Shown here: in pieces, positions 25,867-34,193 of the stretch | Position numbering within the stretch: position 1 is the stretch's first letter | Layout: each line of letters opens with the position of its first letter | From: Candidatus Poseidoniaceae archaeon | GTDB taxonomy: Archaea > Thermoplasmatota > Poseidoniia > Poseidoniales > Poseidoniaceae | Length of the DNA: 64,000 nt | Direction: 5' to 3' | NCBI GenBank assembly: GCA_949372875.1 | Contig: CASIAW010000006.1 | Span: forward strand, 23,150-87,149 | Made by a program: the position numbers and the translations under genes | Notes under the pieces: model-generated | Databases searched by the model: none | Told to the model about the DNA's origin: nothing | The model's input: the letters and a program-made list of their open reading frames with translations, nothing else

Positions 25867-28800
25867 ATGCTGGAAAATCAACATCTTCCACGCGACTTTT
25901 GGCGGTCATCTCGTACAGCCCTTTTGTTGGTATTTTTGATGGTGAGTGGCCCGTTAAGCGCTGCAAATGACTCGTCGTTTTCCGAGTCTCTCTTGCCTGC
26001 GCCTCAATCTGATACGACGGGTGATCTCTTTTTCCATCCCGGAGTCAATCAATCCAGTGTCAATACCAGTTTGTCTTCCGCTGTTTTGGTTCCTTCAAAT
26101 CAAACATTCCTTGATGGGACGCTTGAAGTGGAACCACTTTGGAACCTCTCGGATGGGAACGGCAGTCAATTCGGAGTTTCAGCAGCTAATCAATGGAATG
26201 GAACACATCAACAAACCAATGGTATCGGGCATGGTGGGAAACTAACGCTTGCTACAAATTCCTCTCTCGGATCAATTACCAATTTCGAATCTACAGTTGT
26301 TGTAGCACCAGGATGGTTGGGGACCGGTCATGACCATCAGTCATGGTCGATACAACGACCAAGCATCGTACCTTTCTCCTCCCCGTCCGGTATGCTCGTT
26401 CCATCAAATGGTTCGAATTCAGTTGGATTTTTGGCTACACAAGCATTGGGCGACCTCGGGCCAGATATGGACGGATGCCTTCGTTCTCCAATTATTCAAG
26501 GTCCGACATTTGTCAAGAATTATTCATTGTCTTTTGAGCATTGGACTGCTTTGGACCAGAGTGATGCAGCATGGGTTGAAATCCGGCATACAAATGGCAC
26601 ATGGGGATTAATTTCTCCAATTGGCGGATATCCGTATACAGTTCAATTGAACAATACACCAACGACTGTTTGGAATGGGGAAGACAGTACGTGGCAAACA
26701 GCCGAATTCCAACTGGATGCCTATGTCACTGATATGCAAGACCTTGTTCAATTCCGACTTTGTTTTCAAACCAGTTCCACGCTCGGCGCTCGAGGTGGCT
26801 GGTTCGTGGATGAGCTCAAAGTGCATAACCAAGGCGACGATACCGCCTCATGGTTCCATGGAAATATGTCTGGTGATTATTCACCGAATGCAAATGGGGA
26901 GTTGGTATTTCCACTTGATTTGGTCAACTATACAGGACAGAATGTAGAATTAGAAATATGGGCGAACTGGGATATTCAAGGTGGCGCGAGTGATTCGCTT
27001 TCTGCTTGGCTTTCTTTGGATAACGGGTCGTCCTATTCACCAATTTCTACGTATCCTGGCCACCCGTCTATTGGAGCTGTTTGTAGTGGGGCTTGGTTCA
27101 ATGGTGCTGATTCATTGGGCGAATGGTGTCCTGTTCGCTTTTCACTTCCTTGGACAGTGACTGCACCGGCGAATGCCAGTACTGCACTCCTCCGATTCAA
27201 AGTGCTCACAGATTCACAAATCAACTATGGAGGTACGACCTCTTCAGGCTGGGAAGGAATTGCAATTGATGATTTGAGTATTTGGACCGACAGAGGGACT
27301 CCTTCGGAAGTCTTTCATCGCTTGAATAACTTCACAAATCAGCCTTCTGGCATCAATGGATCTCTCGATGGTTGGTTAGAATCTCCATTAGGTCCGAATG
27401 AATGGCAATGGCTCACTCAATTGGGTCATAATACCCAACAAACTCGAACATTTGATTTTGATTCTGGAAATGAATTACCGGCTGGTTGGTCGTTATGGGC
27501 ACAATCAAATCGCCGCTGGGATGTAGGGACTACCAGTAACTCTTCTGGGTTTGGGCCCGGTGTCTGGCACTCAGGATTAAACGGTGCGGGAATTTATCTT
27601 GATGACGAATACAGAAACGACATGTGGACTGATTTGTTCACACCAGAATACTACCTCCCGGAAAATTCGACCTCCAGACTCACTTTCCGAAGTTGGATTT
27701 GCACAGAACCAAATTGGGACGGAGGCACTGTTTCAATCTCCACTGATGGCGGAGAGTCTTGGTGGTTCCTTCCACCGACGCTTGGAACTTTCCATGACCA
27801 GTTATCAACAGTAAACAGCTTTTCTCCGTTTTTCAATCAAGGAATATTTGATGGTTCACGAGTCATCGGTGGCTGCCATAATGTTCAGAGAGGATTTGAT
27901 CTCAAGGAGTATGATTTGTCTAATCTTACCGGTTCTACAGTACGAGCCAAATTCAGTTTCTTTTCAGACCAGTTGATTGAGCTTGATGGATGGTACATTG
28001 ATGATGCTGGAATTGAAATCGATGTCTATGAGCCATCGGGCTCTTGGGTCTCCGAAATCTTAACGCCTGACCCTCTGTTTGGTTGGGGTCAACTGGATGG
28101 TTTTGTACATGAGCCAGTAAATACGACGGTGCGTTTTGACGTTCTCGATGCTAATGGCACCCCAATCCCTGGCTATCAAAACCGAACCCTTCCTGTTGAT
28201 TTACCGCTTGACGTTGCCCAATTCCCATCCTTACACATCCGCACTCATATGACCAGCCTTGATCGACTTCTAACACCCCATGTTGAACGACTTTCGATAG
28301 GCACGCCGACTTTTTTTGACGCATACCACCTCACTCATCTTGGAGATTATGGTGGCTCTCATCTTCAAGACCTTACCGTGAATCCTGATAACGCAATTGT
28401 TTCTTCGGCTTCCACCAACCTTGTATCTTTGCTCTGGTCCACGAATGCCGTCTGTCCATTTCAAAAAGCGGAGTTCGAAATGATATCAGGGAACTTGACC
28501 GCCACTCACAGTCAGTATTCAGTCGTCTCCAGTCGCTGGAATGAAGCATACAAGCCAACATTGACTCAGACGATTGAACGCCAAGGACGGCCTCAACTTT
28601 CCACAGACTTCTCCTTAACTTGGTTCCCCGGAGATTTAATTTCTGGATTCCTCTTTGAACCAATATGTGCTCTTGCACCAATACAACCGATGGTTCATCT
28701 TGGCACTGAAAAGCACGAGTTGTTTTCTTGGCCAGAGTCAAATGCGAGTCACGAGTTTGGAATAAACAAAAACTTCTTCAGCCTTGAAACGAGTCATCCT

Positions 28801-31800
28801 GGCGTATTGAATAGCCTCCAATCCATTGACTTCACTGCTGAAACTGGTACGACGCTTGCGAATCTCAGTGTTCTCGTTGCTCGGAATGAGGGAGTAAACC
28901 CACTTCCCTCTTCCTTTGATATCAGTTTCTTAGTCACTGCTCAAACGGATAGTGCTCCGGCATGGATTCGTCTTGCTCCATTTGGTCTCGGTCAAGAAAT
29001 GGCTTCTACCTCTGAAACTCAGTTTCAAAGAATTCAAACCACTGGCTCCTGTTCCAGCCAATATCAAGTAACTGCTCATCTGGATGCCTGCATTCTACAA
29101 TTGCAGTTGCATGGGAACTTTACAGCAACTTTGAGCCAACTTCAATTCATACCTCACCAGCAAACCGTTTCCAGCCAACTTACGCACCAAGTGTTGAACA
29201 GCATTCTTCAAAATGCTGCAAATAATTCTTCAGCATCCATTTTAGAAATTCCTTTGAAGGTTCAGACTACTCGAGGTTCGGTGATGGTTAATTTGAGTTA
29301 CGAAATTCAAACCAAACTTGTTGATCACATTGTTTCACCAACTCATACACGCTGGTTACCGAAACAAACGGTCTTTTTCGAAACACAACATTGGAGGGGC
29401 GATGCTCATTCTTTAGAATGGGACGCTCCCGATTTAAGTTCAATTCAGTTTACATTGTCTTCCTCCAACTCATATACAGATCGTTTGGTTGAAGTCGAAG
29501 CATACAATCTTGATTCAACCCCCCAATTCCGGCAACTTTACGGCGTTGGCTTCGCTTCACTGATTGTCGATGAATCATCGATACAATGCACGATGAATAC
29601 CTGTTCAGCTTCATGGGCTTTCATCAGTCATTGGCTGATGGATGATGTTGATGACATCCACATTTTAGCAAAGGGAGTGGATGTGGATGGCTTCTATACA
29701 GGACCTTCGCATCTTTATCGACAAACTTCTTTCAATGAAATAGAGAATGATTTAGAGATTATCAATTTCAATGTCATCGATGATCAAAACCGAGTCCTCA
29801 ATGACTGGTCGAATCCTCAATGGCCGTTTCATCTGAACGTAAGCCAGAGTATGGAAGCCACTGGGAAAGTACGGTTTGAAGGAATTCCCGATTCCTTCAT
29901 TGGTGCAGGAGATGCTAAAATTCGTATTGATGCAACTGCTGTGCCACCATTGAATATAACTGGAGGGCTTGATGAGTGGACCGAAGAATCGATTGATTGG
30001 CAGACCTCTTGGTATACTGATGTTGATTCAACCGGCGGCTTTTCAATCCTCCTTCAAGCACCAGAAGATACTGAATCCTTACCGAGTAATACTCGAATTC
30101 TTCTCTCACCTCACATCGAACGCTCTGGACCGCTTTCGGAAAACGCAGTGACCAGTGTTGACCGAACCAGCCCATCGCAAAACATTCCGTTCTTATTCGA
30201 TAAAATTCAACCTTCCACGACGACCTTACTTATTCTCGATTCAGGTGGCTACGCACCTGCTGACGACCATATCTGGACAGCGCAACAGGATGTAGCGTTG
30301 CGTTTGATGCTTCAGGACCCTGAAGGTTTATCGAACTCCATTCAATTTTATTATTGGCTTGAAGCAAGTCACGATTTGAATGGGAATGGTGAGATGGAGG
30401 AAGAAGAATATTCCAGTCAAGTGGTTACTTTCAATTCAGGATTAACAACGGCTGAAATTGACCTTCCTTTGCTTTCTTGGCAAGAGATTTTGCCTGCAGG
30501 TCGTTCTTCAGGGAAAGCGAGTATCTATGTTGAAGGGTTCGATTTAGCCGGCAATACTCTCCTCGGAGGTGGGGCGTTTGGAAGTGAGCAGGACTTAGCC
30601 ACCTTCCAAGTTCAACAACGCTTCGACACACTTATCCAAACGGACTCTCTTACATTTGATTTGTATAATTCTTCACTTCTCATTGGCTATGAGCATACAT
30701 TTCGTTTTACCATCACGGATGGAAATGGAATCGAATCTCTTGATTCATTTGAATTCGCTCTTCTCAGCCGTGACCAAACCGAACAGTGCGCTATTGAGTA
30801 TGAGCCACGCTTTGCGATTGTGAACAGCGACGTAGACTGTTTTTACTCGACTCCAACAGTTCAAGTTGTGAAAACACCTTTGCAATTCGAGTGGCAGGTC
30901 GAGGTTAAGTTTCGCATCGCATGGAATGTCACCAACGCTTCGAACCTGTCTGGAACACCTTCTCTGAAGGTATTCGATGAAGGGCAAAATCTAGGCCTTG
31001 GACTTTCACGTCTTACTGTATTTGATTGGACCCTTTCTACAGACCTTACTCTTGGCTCCATCGAAATATCGGACCAAACTCTACCGATTGGCACAATTAC
31101 AGCCAACGACGTCTGGGTACACTCAAATGATTATTTGCACATTCAGACTCAGCTTTACTACTCAAACAGCACGATTCCTGCTCAAAACCTCCCTCCTTCC
31201 GTTTACCTGCAAGCCACTCTTGCTGATGGTGAGCGTACTTTCCAACAGAACATGAGTTTTTCATCAACAGGAAATATATCCATGCTCGTTCATCTTAACT
31301 CATCTCTCCTTAAGCATCGACTAGCGACCATGAATTTGGAGATTATTGGAATATCGGAGTTCACTTCTTTCCAAACGTATGCTCTTACTTTTGACGATAC
31401 CGCACCTCTTCTTTCAATGCCTCCTGGAGTACTCTCAAGAGTGGATTCAAACAAATTAGAAGTACAAGAAATCATCGTTATTACTAGCGATGAAATTGGA
31501 ATGAACCAGACATCCTTGCAAATGCATTGGCATTTTACCCGCGGAGGACTTCTTGTCGAATCTTCTCAAGGTTCTGCTCCTATTGAATACCTCAATGGCT
31601 CAAATCCCACATACACGTTTTCATCAATCGTGGACCTTCGCCCTGACAATGAGTCTTTACTCCTCAAGAATGACCAGCTCGTCGTTTGGTTCAGCGGCTA
31701 TGACTTGTCAGGAAGGGAACTCTCGGGAGTGGGTACCGAAGGCTCCCCACTGACCCCGCAGTTCCGCTGGATTGCGTTTGAGCCTCAGTTTGAAGATATT

Positions 31801-32280
31801 GTCGTGACTCCACGCCAACCGATAATTGGTGAAGAATTTTCCCTCTTTGTCCGCGTTTCAAACGTTGGCATACTTCCGGGGAACATAACCGTAGAATGTT
31901 ACGATGATTTAGGACGGCTTCTTGCCTCCAATTCAAGCAGTATAGAAGGCGGTTCTTGGGTTGATTATGAATGGCAGATTGAGGCATGGAAAACCGGACG
32001 GCTCGGCATTACCGTAAAATTAGTCAATTATACTGGAAATGTTCCGGTTTTGGTTGCAGATGTACAATCCTCTCAAGATCAAAAAGGTCAATCAGTGACA
32101 ACAGTAGGATTTGCCAGCCTCATTTTCCTGCTTTCAGGTGGTATTTTGGTTGCTTCTATTCTTCGAAGAAGGGAGAAAAACAATCAATTTACAACCGACC
32201 AAGTCAATTTTGCCATGAACCATCGCAGTTTGCCTCCACCTCGTCCGAAGGATTTGGTTGATTTGACTCAAGAGGAATAG
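25867..32280 (+). CDS. giant single-pass cell-surface protein
   Basis: About 2,137 residues from the ATG at 25867 (an ATG at 25834 would add 11 residues over a palindrome). The signal sequence is SSRTALLLVFLMVSGPLSAA. The ectodomain has repeated lectin/MAM-like sandwich domains, including two blocks like those C-terminal to immune-inhibitor-A peptidases (GWFVDELKVHN; LDGWYIDDAGIEIDVYEPSG), many N-glycosylation sequons and Ig-like strands. Near the C-terminus is a CARDB/APHP-type domain (VVTPRQPIIGEEFSLFVRVS). One membrane helix (SLIFLLSGGILVASILRRR) and a short proline-rich tail end the protein. No protease motif was seen. Likely adhesion or polymer binding. Confidence 0.82.
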   Translation: MLENQHLPRDFWRSSRTALLLVFLMVSGPLSAANDSSFSESLLPAPQSDTTGDLFFHPGVNQSSVNTSLSSAVLVPSNQTFLDGTLEVEPLWNLSDGNGSQFGVSAANQWNGTHQQTNGIGHGGKLTLATNSSLGSITNFESTVVVAPGWLGTGHDHQSWSIQRPSIVPFSSPSGMLVPSNGSNSVGFLATQALGDLGPDMDGCLRSPIIQGPTFVKNYSLSFEHWTALDQSDAAWVEIRHTNGTWGLISPIGGYPYTVQLNNTPTTVWNGEDSTWQTAEFQLDAYVTDMQDLVQFRLCFQTSSTLGARGGWFVDELKVHNQGDDTASWFHGNMSGDYSPNANGELVFPLDLVNYTGQNVELEIWANWDIQGGASDSLSAWLSLDNGSSYSPISTYPGHPSIGAVCSGAWFNGADSLGEWCPVRFSLPWTVTAPANASTALLRFKVLTDSQINYGGTTSSGWEGIAIDDLSIWTDRGTPSEVFHRLNNFTNQPSGINGSLDGWLESPLGPNEWQWLTQLGHNTQQTRTFDFDSGNELPAGWSLWAQSNRRWDVGTTSNSSGFGPGVWHSGLNGAGIYLDDEYRNDMWTDLFTPEYYLPENSTSRLTFRSWICTEPNWDGGTVSISTDGGESWWFLPPTLGTFHDQLSTVNSFSPFFNQGIFDGSRVIGGCHNVQRGFDLKEYDLSNLTGSTVRAKFSFFSDQLIELDGWYIDDAGIEIDVYEPSGSWVSEILTPDPLFGWGQLDGFVHEPVNTTVRFDVLDANGTPIPGYQNRTLPVDLPLDVAQFPSLHIRTHMTSLDRLLTPHVERLSIGTPTFFDAYHLTHLGDYGGSHLQDLTVNPDNAIVSSASTNLVSLLWSTNAVCPFQKAEFEMISGNLTATHSQYSVVSSRWNEAYKPTLTQTIERQGRPQLSTDFSLTWFPGDLISGFLFEPICALAPIQPMVHLGTEKHELFSWPESNASHEFGINKNFFSLETSHPGVLNSLQSIDFTAETGTTLANLSVLVARNEGVNPLPSSFDISFLVTAQTDSAPAWIRLAPFGLGQEMASTSETQFQRIQTTGSCSSQYQVTAHLDACILQLQLHGNFTATLSQLQFIPHQQTVSSQLTHQVLNSILQNAANNSSASILEIPLKVQTTRGSVMVNLSYEIQTKLVDHIVSPTHTRWLPKQTVFFETQHWRGDAHSLEWDAPDLSSIQFTLSSSNSYTDRLVEVEAYNLDSTPQFRQLYGVGFASLIVDESSIQCTMNTCSASWAFISHWLMDDVDDIHILAKGVDVDGFYTGPSHLYRQTSFNEIENDLEIINFNVIDDQNRVLNDWSNPQWPFHLNVSQSMEATGKVRFEGIPDSFIGAGDAKIRIDATAVPPLNITGGLDEWTEESIDWQTSWYTDVDSTGGFSILLQAPEDTESLPSNTRILLSPHIERSGPLSENAVTSVDRTSPSQNIPFLFDKIQPSTTTLLILDSGGYAPADDHIWTAQQDVALRLMLQDPEGLSNSIQFYYWLEASHDLNGNGEMEEEEYSSQVVTFNSGLTTAEIDLPLLSWQEILPAGRSSGKASIYVEGFDLAGNTLLGGGAFGSEQDLATFQVQQRFDTLIQTDSLTFDLYNSSLLIGYEHTFRFTITDGNGIESLDSFEFALLSRDQTEQCAIEYEPRFAIVNSDVDCFYSTPTVQVVKTPLQFEWQVEVKFRIAWNVTNASNLSGTPSLKVFDEGQNLGLGLSRLTVFDWTLSTDLTLGSIEISDQTLPIGTITANDVWVHSNDYLHIQTQLYYSNSTIPAQNLPPSVYLQATLADGERTFQQNMSFSSTGNISMLVHLNSSLLKHRLATMNLEIIGISEFTSFQTYALTFDDTAPLLSMPPGVLSRVDSNKLEVQEIIVITSDEIGMNQTSLQMHWHFTRGGLLVESSQGSAPIEYLNGSNPTYTFSSIVDLRPDNESLLLKNDQLVVWFSGYDLSGRELSGVGTEGSPLTPQFRWIAFEPQFEDIVVTPRQPIIGEEFSLFVRVSNVGILPGNITVECYDDLGRLLASNSSSIEGGSWVDYEWQIEAWKTGRLGITVKLVNYTGNVPVLVADVQSSQDQKGQSVTTVGFASLIFLLSGGILVASILRRREKNNQFTTDQVNFAMNHRSLPPPRPKDLVDLTQEE

Positions 32281-32312
32281 TCAAAAACAGAGGGTTCTAC
32301 GCTCAACAACAA

Positions 32313-32394
32313 GCCGGGGTTCCCGAGCGGTCAAAGGGGGTGGACTCAAGATCCTCTGCGTAAAGCTTCGCAGGTTCGAATCCTGCCCCCGGCA
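32313..32394 (+). tRNA. tRNA-Leu (anticodon CAA)
   Basis: The acceptor stem gccgggg (32313-32319) pairs with ccccggc (32387-32393), discriminator A. The D arm is ccc...ggg; the anticodon loop ctcaaga gives CAA; the variable arm is long (type II); and the T arm is gcagg-ttcgaat-cctgc. The next bases are CC, so part of the CCA end may be encoded. There is no intron. One U-U mismatch lies in the anticodon stem (positions 28-42). Confidence 0.9.
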
Positions 32395-32427
32395 CCTCTA
32401 CTCAAAACGCTAAAATTACGAATGATG

Positions 32428-33321
32428 TTACTTCAATTCGATAAGTGTCTCGGAAGTAGCTAGGAAACGAACTTTCGGAATAACATAACACAATGGTTCG
32501 CTCAATGGAGCAAAATTATCAAGCATAGGGCATGAGAATTCCTCAGGCTGAAGTTTAAGCGGTTGAATCGTAGTAGTATCGATTGGTAATTCAATTTGCG
32601 AGAATGCGAAAATGGAATCACGGTCAGTATAGGATACAGCTGCATCTTGAAAGGAGAGGAACTCTACGATGTCTTCCCATGAGTCAAACAGTTTCGAAAA
32701 TGGCTTATCGATTGTCTTTTCATCGCTTTCTTCAACGTAACATTTCAATTCTGGAGCGCTCCCTTTCCCCGGAGAAAGAGTCGTTTCAAAACCGTTATTT
32801 TTCCGCTTGTGGGCGAATTTACGGGGGTGGTGCGTGGCCAATACATCTGAAAATACACGTGTACCTAAAGCATACAAATGACTGCTCATGCTGTTTTTGA
32901 GAAACAGGACGGTCGATCCTTGAGGTACATTGGGTGGAGCAGATTTGAGGTAAAGCCTCCAGTTGCTTTGAAGCGGCGAGAGAAATAATCGGCGAAACGG
33001 TCCAAGAAAAGATGGCCCAAAACTCCCGTGTCGGTAGGTGAGAATCGTGAACAGCGTCATACCATCCTTTTCCCACAACTCAAGTCCCCTCGGAACCAAA
33101 TGACGAAGCTTATCTGTTTCCAAAATCCAGTTCATGTAGACAACATTTTTTACATCACTTCGTAATTTTAAAAACGGGAAAAAAGATGTGAATTTCCGCC
33201 GGTATCGAGCAATGAGTTTGGAGTTGCAGAGTGCTGCAGTCAACCAGTGAATCGGTCCTCTTCGAGGTGAGACAAAACGATTGCCGAGTAGGTCGAGGGT
33301 TTGCTCTTGCTCAACGACCAT
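32428..33321 (-). CDS. DUF2071-family protein
   Basis: 297 residues. The DUF2071 (YqjF-like) pattern is visible: VVYMNWILETDKLRHLVPRG, LELWEKDGMTLFTILTYRHG and SPLQSNWRLYL. The family has an acetoacetate-decarboxylase-like fold but no known role. No signal peptide. It is separated by 30 bp from the phosphoglycolate phosphatase gene on the same strand and is probably co-transcribed. Confidence 0.75.
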   Translation of the reverse strand: MVVEQEQTLDLLGNRFVSPRRGPIHWLTAALCNSKLIARYRRKFTSFFPFLKLRSDVKNVVYMNWILETDKLRHLVPRGLELWEKDGMTLFTILTYRHGSFGPSFLGPFRRLFLSPLQSNWRLYLKSAPPNVPQGSTVLFLKNSMSSHLYALGTRVFSDVLATHHPRKFAHKRKNNGFETTLSPGKGSAPELKCYVEESDEKTIDKPFSKLFDSWEDIVEFLSFQDAAVSYTDRDSIFAFSQIELPIDTTTIQPLKLQPEEFSCPMLDNFAPLSEPLCYVIPKVRFLATSETLIELK

Positions 33322-33351
33322 GTTCTTGGAAAAGGTCTGCTTCTTTTAACT

Positions 33352-34089
33352 TCATTCACGAGTATGCGAACGGGCCATGAGAATAGCATCAACCAGTGGT
33401 ACAAATGTGTCGCCGTGCATGTGAGGTGAACAGACATCTGCGGCAGCTGATACTGATTCAAACGCCCCTTTGACCGCAATAGACCAGTGTGCAGTTTCGA
33501 ACATTGACAAATCATTTGGAGCATCTCCAACGCACAGCATGTCTTCTTTTCTCCATCCCAATCGGTCAAGAAGAATACTCAGTCCGCTTCCCTTTGAAAG
33601 ATGTGGTTCCATCAGATGAATCGCAAACCCTGTTCGTAATGCAGTGAGGTGAGACCATTCACTTTCTGCAAGATGCATACGAATTTGTTCTAAATTTTCA
33701 CCTGGTTCAAGACACCATTCACTTTCTCTCCATTGGTTTGATTCAATTCCCCTCCAGCCTCCGTTGAGGTGCATCACCGTATCGAGCCATTGCGCCGCTT
33801 TCTTCGCATCATTTCCATCTGCTTGAAGGATGGGTTGGTCAAATGAGGGGTGCCAGAGAACACCTCCATTCTCACAACATATTGGACCGGAGAGTTTGAG
33901 GAAACGCCACAAACCATAGGTGATTCCTCGCACATTTCCAGTTGCGAGAATGACGGGTATGCCCGCTTCTTCAAGGCGGTGCAAGGCATCTAATGCCCGA
34001 GTATTGAGACGTTTCTCTCCATCGGTAAGCGTACCATCAATATCAACAGCGACAAATTTTGGAAACCAATTTTTAGGGAGCCACTGCAT
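33352..34089 (-). CDS. phosphoglycolate phosphatase, archaeal HAD type IIB
   Basis: Motifs: VAVDIDGTLTDG (catalytic DxD), ILATGNVRGITYGLW (motif II), the cap region, KGSGLSILLDRLG (motif III Lys) and CVGDAPNDLSMFETA (motif IV). The length of 245 residues and the ATGN/ENGG blocks match the TA0175-like archaeal family, which removes 2-phosphoglycolate or similar sugar phosphates. Other HAD substrates cannot be excluded. Confidence 0.85.
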   Translation of the reverse strand: MQWLPKNWFPKFVAVDIDGTLTDGEKRLNTRALDALHRLEEAGIPVILATGNVRGITYGLWRFLKLSGPICCENGGVLWHPSFDQPILQADGNDAKKAAQWLDTVMHLNGGWRGIESNQWRESEWCLEPGENLEQIRMHLAESEWSHLTALRTGFAIHLMEPHLSKGSGLSILLDRLGWRKEDMLCVGDAPNDLSMFETAHWSIAVKGAFESVSAAADVCSPHMHGDTFVPLVDAILMARSHTRE

Positions 34090-34193
34090 GATTACGCCCA
34101 GTCGTTAGTGTTTGATGAAATTTCGCCCTATGGCGGCTCATCTTATTCCCTTTTCAACGGAGAGATTAATTGGCACCCCCCCAAGGGGACATT

